Source: CBDBEU01 sp965204565
GTDB taxonomy: Bacteria; Pseudomonadota; Alphaproteobacteria; Rhizobiales; TMED25
Direction of reading: 5' to 3'
NCBI GenBank assembly: GCA_965204565.1
Contig: CBDBEU010000005.1
Coordinates: forward strand, 744,001-808,000
Length of the DNA stretch: 64,000 nt
A program made the position numbers and the translations under genes. Numbering within the stretch: the stretch's first letter is position 1; every line of letters starts with the position of its first letter. The notes under the pieces were generated by a model. It did not search any database. It worked only from the letters and a program-made list of their open reading frames with translations, and was not told where the DNA came from. Below, piece after piece: positions 29,348 to 38,546 of this stretch.

Positions 29348-30085
29348 ATGAAATTTGCTGAGCGCGTGCACGCACTGCATCGGTTCTGGCGCTATCGTCT
29401 TGTGCAAGACCGTCACGAGCTCGCGTTGGTCCGAAAGCAGGTTTCTCCCGGTCAAACCGTCTTGGATATAGGGGCGAACCGCGGTGCCTATACCTATTGG
29501 TTGGCCAAGGCTACCGGTCCGACCGGCTCAGTCTACGCGTTTGAACCGCAGCCAGAACTAGCGCGATACATCGAAGATTCCGCACAGTCCTTTCGGCTGC
29601 CCAACGTCAAAGTCGTCAACACGGCACTATCGAATGAGAACGGTATGGCGGAACTTTTTCGGCCGGATGATCATCCTTTGGGGGGCGCAACTCTGGAGGA
29701 AATTCCTGGCCATCCTGGCACCTATATGCTCATTGAAAAGCAACGGCTGGATGATTTCGTCGCCCAGACCCCGGACCTGCCTCGGCCGATCAGCTTTATC
29801 AAGCTCGACGTACAAGATCATGAGCTACGCGTTCTTCAGGGAGGTGAACGCGTCATCCGGGAAGATCGCCCGACGTTATTGCTCGAGTGTGTATCACATT
29901 GCTGGGACGAGCTATCTCGTTATCTCGAAAGCATTGGTTATCTGGGAACAAACGTCGTGGTAAATCACAGGCTGTATCGGCTGGATGATCCAGAATGGAA
30001 GAGAGATTACGGCAAATTCTTCGGTAATTTTGTCTTTTGTCACCACACTCGTGCGGAAAGCCGGCATGAGGATGCCAAGGAGTGA
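29348..30085 (+). CDS. FkbM-family SAM-dependent methyltransferase
   Basis: A 245-residue intact protein. The SAM-binding motif VLDIGANRGAYTYWLAKATG lies near residues 38-58, followed by VYAFEPQPELARYI and the FkbM-typical FIKLDVQDHELRVLQGG and RPTLLLEC. FkbM proteins O-methylate sugars or polyketides; in bacteria many act on surface polysaccharide or glycolipid. It is the only intact gene next to the sorted surface protein pseudogene and lies in a segment bounded by IS481 3' ends. Substrate unknown. Confidence 0.88.
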   Translation: MKFAERVHALHRFWRYRLVQDRHELALVRKQVSPGQTVLDIGANRGAYTYWLAKATGPTGSVYAFEPQPELARYIEDSAQSFRLPNVKVVNTALSNENGMAELFRPDDHPLGGATLEEIPGHPGTYMLIEKQRLDDFVAQTPDLPRPISFIKLDVQDHELRVLQGGERVIREDRPTLLLECVSHCWDELSRYLESIGYLGTNVVVNHRLYRLDDPEWKRDYGKFFGNFVFCHHTRAESRHEDAKE

Positions 30086-30130
30086 ATGGGTAGCGGAAAT
30101 CTGTATCGGGCCGTGGGCACAATCATGCGT

Positions 30131-30598
30131 TCATGCACTAAACCTGAGCAGGTGGGAAACGCAAGCCCGGCAGTCAGAGCTGCCAAAGCCGGGCGAGGGC
30201 ACCTCAAAACACCCGGTGCCAGAAAGCTTTTCGACAATCGCGCATTCATTGCCGCCGGGAATGGGTAGACCGGCAGAATCGCCGGCAGCCACACTCAGCT
30301 GGTCGACATGCCAGCGCACGGTCTTTTTGCGCTCAAGATGGCGCGAAAGGCGTGCCCGGATACCTCCCGGGCCATAGGCACTGCCGGCATAGACATACCA
30401 GCCGGCGGAGAAAATCTCGGTCATTCCACGTCGGATGACTTCGCAATTGCAATCGAGACACAGGATCAGGGCATAGGCACCGCCTTGGGCAGGCAGGAGA
30501 CCGGCGTCTTCCAAACCCAGCGGCGGCATCGACGCTCGCAGGCAAGTCAGCGCTTCGGTCAACGGCGCCGGAATGTGCAATGTGGCCCCTTGTTTCAT
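30131..30598 (-). CDS. GIY-YIG family (DUF123-type) protein
   Basis: A 155-residue protein with GGAYALILCLDC, then GWYVYAGSAYGPGGIRARLS, RHLERKKTVRWHVDQL and NECAIVEKL, ending VPSPGFGSSDCRACVSHLLR. This is the DUF123 variant of the GIY-YIG fold, sometimes fused to endonuclease III in archaea. The GIY-YIG arginine and the terminal glutamate are present, so a nuclease activity is plausible but unproven. It is convergent with the FkbM gene (46 bases apart) and the same strand as the Gfo/Idh remnant. The gene appears intact. Confidence 0.8.
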   Translation of the reverse strand: MKQGATLHIPAPLTEALTCLRASMPPLGLEDAGLLPAQGGAYALILCLDCNCEVIRRGMTEIFSAGWYVYAGSAYGPGGIRARLSRHLERKKTVRWHVDQLSVAAGDSAGLPIPGGNECAIVEKLSGTGCFEVPSPGFGSSDCRACVSHLLRFSA

Positions 30599-30616
30599 GC
30601 ACGCGATGTTCAGCCC

Positions 30617-31153
30617 CTAAAGCGTCACCGCGCCGCCGCAGTCCGATGACCGGCTGATGGCATCGACCACACGGTGCATTCCAACTGCTGTTTCAAATGT
30701 CGGCTGGCAGCTTTCGCGGCCTGCGATGGCGCGCGGTGTACATCTGGCCGACATTGCCGGCCACGCCTGCCGGTGTGGCGTGATCGGCGAACAGGTACCG
30801 CTCCAGCACCGCAATCGGTGCAAGAGTGTTGCTGCCCTTGGTCCCGTGAAGCACGACATCGCTCATTTGCGGCGATGCCTTGGCCGTGGCGCTGAGCGTT
30901 CCCCCACGTCCATAGATCTCCATGGCGTAGACGCTGCCGGTAAACGGAATCAAGCCGACATAGACCGAAGCCAAAGCGCCATTGGCAAGTTGACCGCTGA
31001 TCAGAATATTGTCGGGTGAGGTGACGTCGACAAGTTCATTGGTGCCGGTGTCGAGCCACTGCTTGGCCCTTGTCTCCGCCAGCGCTGAAAGCTGCGCGAA
31101 ATCACCGGCGACAAAACGCATGGCGTCTACCGTGTGGCCGGCGGCGATGGTCG
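30617..31153 (-). pseudogene. Gfo/Idh/MocA-family oxidoreductase, C-terminal remnant
   Basis: The minus strand reads PTIAAGHTVDAMRFVAGDFA, SPDNILISGQLANGALASVY, YAMEIYGRGGTL and, after a frame break near 30745, RAIAGRESCQPTFETAVGMH to a stop at 30617. This is the C-terminal alpha/beta substrate domain of NAD(P)-dependent sugar or inositol oxidoreductases. The whole N-terminal Rossmann domain is missing because the IS481 remnant abuts at about 31153. It cannot be functional. Confidence 0.8.
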
Positions 31154-31320
31154 GCTGCGCACACATCCGGCAGACTTCATGGCAGCCTGCAATTTCGCCC
31201 GAGGGCTAAAGACCCTCAACGGCCTGACGCCTTACGAATACATCTGCAAAATCCGGACTTCAGAGCCAGATAAATTCAATGGCAATCCGATCTACAAGAT
31301 GACGGGACTGAACAACTAGC
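31154..31320 (+). repeat. IS481 3' end, copy B (direct repeat of 28217-28384)
   Basis: 167 bases nearly identical to the 3' end of the IS481 remnant at 28217-28384, in the same orientation. Here the frame is unbroken: THPADFMAACNFARGLKTLN, then GLTPYEYICKIRTSEPDKFN and a stop at 31317-31319. The two copies bracket a 2.8 kb segment with the sorted-protein pseudogene, FkbM gene, GIY-YIG gene and oxidoreductase remnant. Confidence 0.85.
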
Positions 31321-31439
31321 AGCGGATAGTTTTCCGGGCCGTGCGCTTCCAGTCCCGGCAAAGGACATTGATCCGAAGCGGGCCCACCTGCAACTGCACT
31401 TACTGTTTCACGATGCGCAAATGTTTGCCTGCTCTCGGA

Positions 31440-31699
31440 AGCGGATGAAGTGTTTTCAGGTCGTCCTCGCGAAGATCGAGATCGGCATGGATGGCAAAGG
31501 TCCCGCATCGACAACAGGATGATCGAGCGCCCATGGCTGTCCCTCAACTACGCGTGCGTCTATCTGCATGCCTTTGAGACGGGCCCGGAAGCGAAGGCCG
31601 GCCTGCTACAACGCCGAGCGTCCACACTCCACCCACGGCATCTCGACCCCCGACGAGGTCCATGCCGGCAAAACCGAACCCATGAGAATGGCAGCCTGA
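31440..31699 (+). pseudogene. IS3-family transposase OrfB, C-terminal remnant
   Basis: Pieces in shifting frames match the OrfB end of IS3 elements: RPWLSLNYACVYLHAFETGP, EAKAGLL and, in another frame, YNAERPHSTHGISTPDEVHA followed by KTEPMRMAA and TGA at 31697-31699. At least two frameshifts. Between 31321 and about 31440 nothing is recognised. Confidence 0.65.
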
Positions 31700-31821
31700 T
31701 GTGAAACCCCGATCCATCCTGGAAAGGCTGCAAACCGGTCGAAAAAGCAGGACCACCTCAAAATATCGTGGTCGCGTTCACAGGCCTTTACACTTGAAAA
31801 AAGGCGACCTATCGTTCCGCC

Positions 31822-32196
31822 ATGAAAACTTTATTGATCATACCTCTGCTGCTGCTGTCACTCATCTCATTTCCCGGTTGGAGCGCGGATTTTGATAAAG
31901 GTGTTGCTGCCTTTGAGAACGGCGACTTTGCGACGGCACCCAAAGAATTGACGCCCCTTGCCGAACAGGGGAATGCCTTTGCCCAGTCAAATCTGGGTGT
32001 GATGTATGCCACTGGAAAGGGTGTCCCGCAGGATTACATCCATGCCCATATGTGGTGGAATATAGCAGCATCATCCGGGGATGAATATGCGGCTGAAGAT
32101 AGAGATATTGTAGCAAGGAAAATGACTTCTGCCGATATCTCTGCGGCTCAGAAACTGGCCCGTGAATGTGTTGCCAAGAACTACAAAGGGTGTTGA
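31822..32196 (+). CDS. Secreted Sel1-repeat protein
   Basis: A 124-residue protein with a clear signal peptide (KTLLIIPLLLLSLISFPGWS, cleavage after WSA) and Sel1/TPR-type repeats: FDKGVAAFENGDFATAPKEL, then AEQGNAFAQSNLGVMYATGK, GVPQDYIHAHMWWNIAASSG. The periplasm is the likely location. Sel1 proteins mediate protein-protein contacts. It looks intact and has a normal start; nothing nearby tells its partner. Confidence 0.85.
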   Translation: MKTLLIIPLLLLSLISFPGWSADFDKGVAAFENGDFATAPKELTPLAEQGNAFAQSNLGVMYATGKGVPQDYIHAHMWWNIAASSGDEYAAEDRDIVARKMTSADISAAQKLARECVAKNYKGC

Positions 32197-32611
32197 TACG
32201 GCTTCGTTTCCTTTTCTCCCGGGTTACACTTCAATCATGGGGTGACGTTTCCATCCGTGCAGGCTGCCGATGAAAGCCCTGTGTAATGAAAGCCTTGTGC
32301 GCGGCTGTAGAGTGACATTCAGATTTCAGCCTCAAATACAATTTGAATTCAAGGTGCAATCTCCGGTTCGTTCGATATTACGACTTTCCTGGCGGACCCG
32401 GCTCTGCCGGCGGGGCTGGGTGTGGGTAGTGTCCGCGGCCTCAATCCTGAAGCATGCAAAAAGATAATTACGCGGCATCGGCCTGCCCCCGGGCATTGTC
32501 GGAAACCGGCTGATCATTGAGCATGTCCGCGCGCATATGATGCGGGTCTTTGAAAGTGTTCCGCCCCGATTGAGAGGATCCGGCTTCATTTGAACGTCAC
32601 GGGAGACAAAG
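32197..32611. other. Intergenic stretch, nothing recognised
   Basis: About 415 bases between the Sel1 gene and a short transposase-like remnant. Short open frames are present on both strands, without recognisable products. No terminator or repeat can be supported. Confidence 0.4.
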
Positions 32612-32713
32612 ATGAGCCGGAGAAAGAACCGTTCCCCGGAGCGAATTATCGGAATGCTGCGTGAAGCCGGGGTGCGGGCGCGTTATCTCAAACTTCAGGT
32701 TGCACTCGAATGA
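32612..32713 (+). pseudogene. Possible IS3 OrfA N-terminal remnant
   Basis: MSRRKNRSPERIIGMLREAG resembles the first helix of IS3-type OrfA proteins (S-x-E-x-II-x-LRE). The frame stops after 33 codons and the rest is missing. Low confidence because the match is short. Confidence 0.35.
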
Positions 32714-32867
32714 CCGGGACGGGAAGCGCGCGATGCCCTGACCCCGGTGCTTCCGCGCGTGATTGACCTGTTTCAGCTCAAACCTTGCTAAGGCGCGCAG
32801 GTTCGCTAATGTGCCGGCAAATGCGATCAGGCGGACACTGGCGCCCGCTCGAACCCAAGGAAGAGCC

Positions 32868-33473
32868 ATGGACAAGTTCAAGATGCTGACGGCGGTCGCC
32901 GCCCCGCTGGCGATGATCAATATCGACACCGACAAGATCATCCCCAAGCAATATCTGAAAACCATCAAGCGCACCGGGCTTGGCACCGGCCTGTTTTCCG
33001 AACTGCGCTACAATGATGACGGCTCGGACAATCCCGATTTCGTGCTCAACAAGCCGGCCTACAAGAACGCTGAAATCCTGATTACCGGCGACAATTTTGG
33101 CTGCGGTTCGAGCCGCGAGCATGCGCCCTGGGCGCTGCTCGACTATGGCATCAAGGTGGTGGTCTCGACCTCGTTCGCCGATATCTTCCATGCCAATTGC
33201 TTCAAGAACGGGCTGTTGCCGATCGCGGTATCGAAGGAAGAACTCGACAAGCTGATGGATCAAGCCGAGCGCGGCGCCAATGCGACGATGACGGTCGATC
33301 TTGAAAAACAAAAAATCACCAGCGCCGATGGCGAGGCGATCCATTTCGACATCGACCCGTTCCTCAAGCATTGCCTGCTGAATGGTCTCGACGATATTGG
33401 GCTGACGATGGAAAAGGCACCGAAGATCGGCACCTTCGAGGAGCAGGTTGAGGAACAACGCCCCTGGATCTGA
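32868..33473 (+). CDS. leuD: 3-isopropylmalate dehydratase, small subunit
   Basis: A 201-residue swivel-domain subunit that with LeuC isomerises isopropylmalate in leucine synthesis. Motifs NIDTDKIIPKQYLKTIKRTG, GDNFGCGSSREHAPWALLDY and FADIFHANCFKNGLLP are complete. Start at 32868 has aaggaagag upstream. leuC is not in the window. leuB and asd, usually nearby, are 6.3 kb downstream, separated by the molybdenum hydroxylase cluster. Confidence 0.97.
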   Translation: MDKFKMLTAVAAPLAMINIDTDKIIPKQYLKTIKRTGLGTGLFSELRYNDDGSDNPDFVLNKPAYKNAEILITGDNFGCGSSREHAPWALLDYGIKVVVSTSFADIFHANCFKNGLLPIAVSKEELDKLMDQAERGANATMTVDLEKQKITSADGEAIHFDIDPFLKHCLLNGLDDIGLTMEKAPKIGTFEEQVEEQRPWI

Positions 33474-33497
33474 TGGGGTTTGGGCAAGGCGGCGTCG

Positions 33498-33757
33498 ATG
33501 GCCAATGTGATCGAATTCCTGATTGTCGGACGCACACCGCTTGGCGGCGCGCTGCGAGCCGGGCTGATCGGCGTTGCCGCGACAGCCATTGGCAATTTGC
33601 TGTTTTCCGGCTTCTGGGCACCTCTCGGCCTTGGCGCGGTAGTGGTTGTGGCGATGCTGCCGGTGTGGCCTATGCGCTGTCGCGGCGCGACAATCCTGAA
33701 CCGCAGGGGGTGCCGTCCAAGGCGGGCGAAGTGCCGCGGATAAGCGATACCGGATAG
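33498..33757 (+). pseudogene. Small membrane protein of unknown function, probably frameshifted
   Basis: MANVIEFLIVGRTPLGGALR and GLIGVAATAIGNLLFSGFWA predict one or two membrane helices. Read straight, the frame ends at 33743 with a basic tail that looks non-native. A one-base shift near 33660 gives AGVAYALSRRDNPEPQG and a stop at 33755-33757, a more natural ending. It starts 25 bases after leuD. I do not recognise the family. Confidence 0.4.
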
Positions 33758-33878
33758 CAATACCAGGCGGCCGGCGGGCCTTGCGTCATTTTTGTTCATC
33801 ATGCCGCCGCAAAGCGCCCGCAAACTCTCCCCCGTTGGTCCGGCTCGGGGGCTCATGCTCGCTTGACGTTCCGGTCTC

Positions 33879-34104
33879 GTTTGTCGCGAGCCTGTTGTTT
33901 CTCATCATCATTGTCTTTGGATTGTCCATGGTCGCTATCCGTCTGATCAAATCGGGCTGGGGTCCGTATATATTGCAGGCGCCTGGTCTGCTGCTGCTGG
34001 TGCCGGCGATACTGGTGCTGGCCGCCTTCGAGCTGTTGTCCGATGAAATCATCCCCACCTTGCCAGGTGCCGTGGTCGGCTATGTGTTCGGCCTGGGAGG
34101 GTAA
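33879..34104 (+). CDS. Small hydrophobic protein, unknown
   Basis: The frame encodes ASLLFLIIIVFGLSMVAIRL and GPYILQAPGLLLLVPAILVL, two strong membrane helices, ending AVVGYVFGLGG at 34104. The start is unclear: no ATG lies close upstream of the helices, and the in-frame TTG near 33893 or a start further upstream would be needed. I do not recognise it; it could be a degraded gene. Confidence 0.35.
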
Positions 34105-34219
34105 GTTAAAAAACATCCGGCGTGACGGCGGGGCTCGCGCGGAGCAGTATTGATCAAGGTCCCGCATCCGGCGCAGGTCTGCCGGGTGGCGCAAGGCGGG
34201 GAGCAGCATCGGGGCGGAT

Positions 34220-34694
34220 GTGACACGGCGAATGGTGACAATCGGTTCGCGCTATGAGGGAGAGTTCGCCTATGCGCGCGCGGTCATTGAGGGTGATTGG
34301 TGTTTCATCGCCGGCACTGCCGGTTACGACTTACAAGACCATGGAAATCCCCGATGCACCGCTCGACCAGGCGCGCAATACGCTGACCACCATCGAGAAC
34401 TGCTTGAGCGAAGCGGGCTTTGCCTTTTCCGATGTGGCGCGCGCGACCTATTACATTGCCGATGCGGCCTATGCCAAGGAGACCGGGCCTGCTTTGCGCG
34501 AGGGGTTCGGTACCGTTCTCCCGGCAGCGACAATGCTGGTCACGGGCCTGATCGCGCCGGAAATGAAGGTCGAAATAGAGATGACCGCACTCAAGGCGTG
34601 TCAGCGCCCGGCGGCGCTAGCATTAGCTGTACCAGAAGGATGGCGATCCTGCCCGCGGCGGCGCGCTGCGAGGGAGCGCGCATTTGTGCCGTAG
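34220..34694 (+). pseudogene. RidA/YjgF-family protein, frameshifted
   Basis: From a GTG at 34220 the frame reads MVTIGSRYEGEFAYARAVIE and DWCFIAGTAGYD. An extra T near 34330 shifts it, and the family continues as YKTMEIPDAPLDQARNTLTT, IENCLSEAGFAFSDVARATY and GLIAPEMKVEIEMTALK. RidA proteins deaminate reactive enamines and imines; many paralogues sit in catabolic operons. This one lies just upstream of the molybdenum hydroxylase genes on the same strand and probably belonged to that unit. Confidence 0.75.
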
Positions 34695-34896
34695 CCCCCC
34701 GCGCAGATGATATGATGGCGTTTACTTGCGTTTGACGCTCTGGCAGGGTAATTCGCCCTTGGCTTGGGTTATGGGGGCCAGGGGTCTTGGCGGGTGGCGC
34801 TGCTTGAGACTGTGTGGCCAGGTCGCTTGGCGCGCGGGGGCTGATATCCTCACCCTGACGCGATCAGGGCAATCAAACAAAGGGAGGCATGCTTTC

Positions 34897-35757
34897 ATGC
34901 AATATGAAGCTCCGCCGATACTCGACGATGCAACAGCACTTCTTGCCAAGGCGGGTGGAACGGCGCGGGTGCTCGCGGGGGGAACCGATCTCCTCGTTCA
35001 GATGCACAGCGATATCGTTGATCCTGACTTGATCGTTGACATCAAGAAGATCGAAGGAACGCGTTCCATCGCGCTTGAAGATGGCCGCTTCAGGGTCGGC
35101 GCTGCAGTGACCGGCATGGAGATCATGGAGCATGAAGCGTTCAACGCGGCATGGCCGGGGGTGGTCGACGGCGTCAAGCTGATCGGTTCGATCCAGATCC
35201 GCGGACGGGCAACAATCGGCGGCAATCTGTGCAATGCCTCACCGGCGGCCGATTCGGTGCCGGCAATGGTCGCGGCCGGCGCTGTTGCCTGCATCACCGG
35301 GCCGGGTGGCAAGCGCGAAGTGCCGGTTGAAGAAATTGGCGTGGGCCCGGGCAAGACGTCGCTGGAAAAGGGCGAGATCGTCGAGTCGATCCTGTTTCCT
35401 AGGCACGAAGCAGGTTTCGGCGGCGCCTATTTGCGCTTTACCCCGCGCACCGAGATGGACATCGCGGTGGTCGGCGCAGGTGTCGATCTGACGCTTGGCT
35501 CAGATGGTGTGTGCACCGCCGCCAAGGTTGCACTTGGCGCGGTTGCCGAGAAGGTGCTGGTGGTGGAAGACGCCGCCGCTGCCCTCATCGGCACCAAGGT
35601 TGACGATGCCGCGATCGAAAAGATGGAAGCAGCAGCGCGTGCTGCCTGCAGGCCGATTGACGACAAGCGCGGTACCAAGGATTTCAGGATCGAAGTTGCA
35701 GGGGTGCTGGCGCGCCGCGCCACCAAGATCGCACTCGAACGGGCGAGGCAGGGCTGA
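34897..35757 (+). CDS. Molybdenum hydroxylase, FAD-binding medium subunit (CoxM-like)
   Basis: A 286-residue subunit of the xanthine dehydrogenase/CO dehydrogenase family. The FAD-binding segments are VLAGGTDLLVQMHSD near 27-41 and GSIQIRGRATIGGNLCNASP near 103-122. I chose ATG 34897, preceded by agggagg nine bases upstream, giving the usual N-terminus. Its stop overlaps the start of the iron-sulfur subunit by one base (TGATG). The subunit passes electrons from the iron-sulfur centres to FAD and then to an acceptor. Substrate depends on the large subunit. Confidence 0.93.
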   Translation: MQYEAPPILDDATALLAKAGGTARVLAGGTDLLVQMHSDIVDPDLIVDIKKIEGTRSIALEDGRFRVGAAVTGMEIMEHEAFNAAWPGVVDGVKLIGSIQIRGRATIGGNLCNASPAADSVPAMVAAGAVACITGPGGKREVPVEEIGVGPGKTSLEKGEIVESILFPRHEAGFGGAYLRFTPRTEMDIAVVGAGVDLTLGSDGVCTAAKVALGAVAEKVLVVEDAAAALIGTKVDDAAIEKMEAAARAACRPIDDKRGTKDFRIEVAGVLARRATKIALERARQG

Positions 35758-36233
35758 TGGCAAGACAGCATGTAACGATGACGGTCAACGGGGATGAAAC
35801 CGACTTCCTGTGCGAGACCGACCAGTCACTTCTTTCTGTGCTGCGCAATGAGCTGCAGCTGACCGGCACCAAGGAAGGCTGCGGCACCGGCGATTGCGGC
35901 GCCTGCTCGGTGATGATTGACGGGCGGCTGGTGTGCTCGTGCCTGACACTTGCGGTCGAGGCGGAAGGCCAGAGCGTCGGGACCATTGAGGGCATGGCCG
36001 AGGGCGAGAACCTGCATCCGCTGCAGACCAAGTTTTTAGAACATGCGGCCCTGCAATGCGGCATTTGCACGCCCGGTTTCCTGATCGCCGCAAAGGCGCT
36101 TTTGGAAAAGAACCCGGACCCGACCGAGACCGAGGTTCGCTACTGGCTGGCGGGAAACCTCTGCCGCTGCACCGGCTATCACAAGATTGTCGAGGCAGTG
36201 CTTGATGCTGCGGCGGAAATGCGGAGAAGCTGA
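35757..36233 (+). CDS. Molybdenum hydroxylase, [2Fe-2S] small subunit (CoxS-like)
   Basis: A 158-residue subunit with two [2Fe-2S] clusters. The plant-type cluster uses the cysteines of GCGTGDCGACSV plus the C in LVCSC. The second uses QCGICTPG and LCRCTGYH. All eight ligand cysteines are seen. It starts one base before the medium-subunit stop and is three bases from the large subunit, so the three genes form one tight operon. Confidence 0.95.
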   Translation: MARQHVTMTVNGDETDFLCETDQSLLSVLRNELQLTGTKEGCGTGDCGACSVMIDGRLVCSCLTLAVEAEGQSVGTIEGMAEGENLHPLQTKFLEHAALQCGICTPGFLIAAKALLEKNPDPTETEVRYWLAGNLCRCTGYHKIVEAVLDAAAEMRRS

Positions 36234-36236
36234 GTT

Positions 36237-38525
36237 ATGGCCGAAACATTGGGGTATGAGGACCGGCCGCTCAAGGTCGTCGGCACCAGGCCGATCCGTC
36301 CCGATGGGGTGGACCGGGTCACGGGCCGCGCGCGCTTTGGCGCCGATATCAATCTGCCGGGCCAGATCTATGGCCTGGTGCTGAGAAGCCCGCACGCCCA
36401 TGCGCGCATCAAGTCGATCGATATTTCAGCCGCCGAAGCACTGCCGGGCGTCAAGGCGATCGTCACTCGCGATGATTTCGATGAGATGCCGACCGAATAT
36501 ATCGCGGTTGGCGAAATGGTGATCAATTTCCGCGACCTGACACGCAATGTGATCGCGCGCGAAAAGGTTCTGTATGACGGCCATCCGGTGGTGGCGGTGG
36601 CGGCGACCAGCGAGGCGATTGCACGCAAGGCGCTGAAGCTGATCAGGGTCGAGTATGAAGTGCTACCGCATGTGATCGACGTGGTGGAGGCCATGGCCCC
36701 CGATGCGCCGATCCTGCATGAGGACCAGTTCACTCAAGGTATCGAGCCGCGTCCGGAAAAACCCTCCAACATCGCCAAGCAGATGGTGTTCGAGACCGGT
36801 GATCTCGATGCCGGTTTTGCCGCCGCCGATGTGGTGATCGAGCGCGAATTCACTACCAAGCCGGTGCATCAGGGCTATATCGAGCCCCATTCCTCGATTG
36901 CCAGCTACACCGAAGACGGGCAGGTCGAGCTCTATACCGGCACCCAGGGACATTTCGTGATCCGCGCCCAGTGCGCGCGCCTGCTCAATATGGCGATCTC
37001 CAAGATCAAGGTGATCCCGACCGAACTGGGCGGCGGCTTTGGCGGCAAGAACAATGTCTATCTCGAACCGCTGGTGATTGTGCTTTCAAAGAAGGCCAAC
37101 CGCCCGGTGAAGATGACGATGAGCCGCGAGGAAGAGTTCCGCGCCAGCGGGCCGGGTTCGGGCGGGCGCATCCGTGTCAAGCTGGGCTGCACCAAGGACG
37201 GGCGGATCGTTGCCGCCGACGGCCGGATCGACCTGCAGGCGGGCGCCTTTGCCGGCTCGCCCTTGCCGCAGGCGACGATGACCATGTTCACGCGCTATGA
37301 TCTCGACAACGTCAAGGTGGTCGGCAATGACGTGACGGTAAACCGGCCCAAGGTCGCGGCCTACCGGGCGCCGGGCGCACCGAATTCGGCATTCGGCGTT
37401 GAAAGCGTGATCGATGAAATGGCGTGCAAGCTCGATATCGATTCGATCGAAATCCGGCTCAAGAACGGCGCCAAGGAAGGCACCAAGACCTATTATGGCG
37501 TGACCTTCGGGCCGATCGGCTTTATTGAAACGCTGGAGCGCGCCAAGGCGCATCCGCATTATTCGGCGCGGCTTGGCCCCAATCAGGGGCGCGGCATCGC
37601 CACCGGCTTCTGGTTCAATATCGGCTTTGACACCACCTCCTCGCTCAATGTCAGCGAGGACGGCACCGTGACCGTGACCATGGGCACGGTCGAGGTCGCG
37701 GGCGGCTCGCGCGCCGCGCTTGCGATGATGGTGGCCGAGGAACTGGGTGTCGATGTCGACAAGGTGCGGGTTTCGACCGGAGATACCTCGCAGCTTGGCT
37801 TCAATTTCGTCACCGCCGGCAGCCGCGGCACCTTTGCCGGCGGCATGGTGGCGGTGATGGCGGCACGCCAGGCAATCGATGCCTTAAAAGCACGCGCGGC
37901 AATGGCTTGGGACGTGCCGGTTGACGCGGTTGTGTGGGAAGACGGCCACGCGCGGCCGGCGAGCACCAATGTCGGTGATTTCGAGCCGTTGTCGATCGGC
38001 GATATCGCCAAGAACGCCAACAAAACCGGTGGGCCGATTGCCGGGCATGCGGAATACAATGTGCAAGGTGCGGGGCCCGGCTTTGGCACCCAGATCGTCG
38101 ATGTCGAGATTGATCCTGAAACCGGGGCTGCCCGCGTAGTGCGCCACACGGTGATCCAGGATGCCGGCAAGGCGATTCATCCATCCTATGTGGAAGGTCA
38201 GTTCCAGGGCGGTGCGGCGCAAGGCATCGGCTGGGCGCTCAATGAAGAATATGTCTATGGCGATGACGGCAGGCTGCAAAATCCCGGATTCCTCGACTAC
38301 CGGGTGCCGGTGGCTTCCGATCTGCCGCGCATCGACACCGAGATCGTCGAGGTGCCGAACCCCAATCATCCATACGGGGTGCGCGGTGTCGGCGAGGTGC
38401 CGATCGTGCCGCCGGTTGCGGCTGTCGCCAATGCGATATGCGATGCGACAGGCATTCGATTTGCCGATTTGCCGATGTCGCCGCCGAAGGTTCTAAAGGC
38501 GCTGCGCGGCAACGGAGCGGCATAG
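36237..38525 (+). CDS. Molybdenum hydroxylase, molybdopterin-binding large subunit
   Basis: A 762-residue catalytic subunit. The N-terminal hammerhead domain is followed by the cofactor-binding GGGFGGKNNVYLEPL near 262-276 and the active-site loop AYRAPGAPNSAFG near 376-388. The C-terminal catalytic glutamate is in RGVGEVPIVPP near 716-726. The active-site loop is not AYRCSFR (true CO dehydrogenase) nor AYRGAGR (form II), so oxidation of CO is unlikely. An aldehyde or N-heterocycle hydroxylase is more probable. The cofactor would come from the Moa/Moe pathway. The next gene downstream encodes an enolase-superfamily enzyme. Confidence 0.93.
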   Translation: MAETLGYEDRPLKVVGTRPIRPDGVDRVTGRARFGADINLPGQIYGLVLRSPHAHARIKSIDISAAEALPGVKAIVTRDDFDEMPTEYIAVGEMVINFRDLTRNVIAREKVLYDGHPVVAVAATSEAIARKALKLIRVEYEVLPHVIDVVEAMAPDAPILHEDQFTQGIEPRPEKPSNIAKQMVFETGDLDAGFAAADVVIEREFTTKPVHQGYIEPHSSIASYTEDGQVELYTGTQGHFVIRAQCARLLNMAISKIKVIPTELGGGFGGKNNVYLEPLVIVLSKKANRPVKMTMSREEEFRASGPGSGGRIRVKLGCTKDGRIVAADGRIDLQAGAFAGSPLPQATMTMFTRYDLDNVKVVGNDVTVNRPKVAAYRAPGAPNSAFGVESVIDEMACKLDIDSIEIRLKNGAKEGTKTYYGVTFGPIGFIETLERAKAHPHYSARLGPNQGRGIATGFWFNIGFDTTSSLNVSEDGTVTVTMGTVEVAGGSRAALAMMVAEELGVDVDKVRVSTGDTSQLGFNFVTAGSRGTFAGGMVAVMAARQAIDALKARAAMAWDVPVDAVVWEDGHARPASTNVGDFEPLSIGDIAKNANKTGGPIAGHAEYNVQGAGPGFGTQIVDVEIDPETGAARVVRHTVIQDAGKAIHPSYVEGQFQGGAAQGIGWALNEEYVYGDDGRLQNPGFLDYRVPVASDLPRIDTEIVEVPNPNHPYGVRGVGEVPIVPPVAAVANAICDATGIRFADLPMSPPKVLKALRGNGAA

Positions 38526-38546
38526 ACAAAACCTTGCGCAATAGCG

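Noticed and set aside
34897..38525. Calling this cluster CO dehydrogenase (cox)
   Set aside because: The large-subunit active loop is AYRAPGAP, lacking the cysteine of AYRCSFR, and no coxDEF accessory genes are present.
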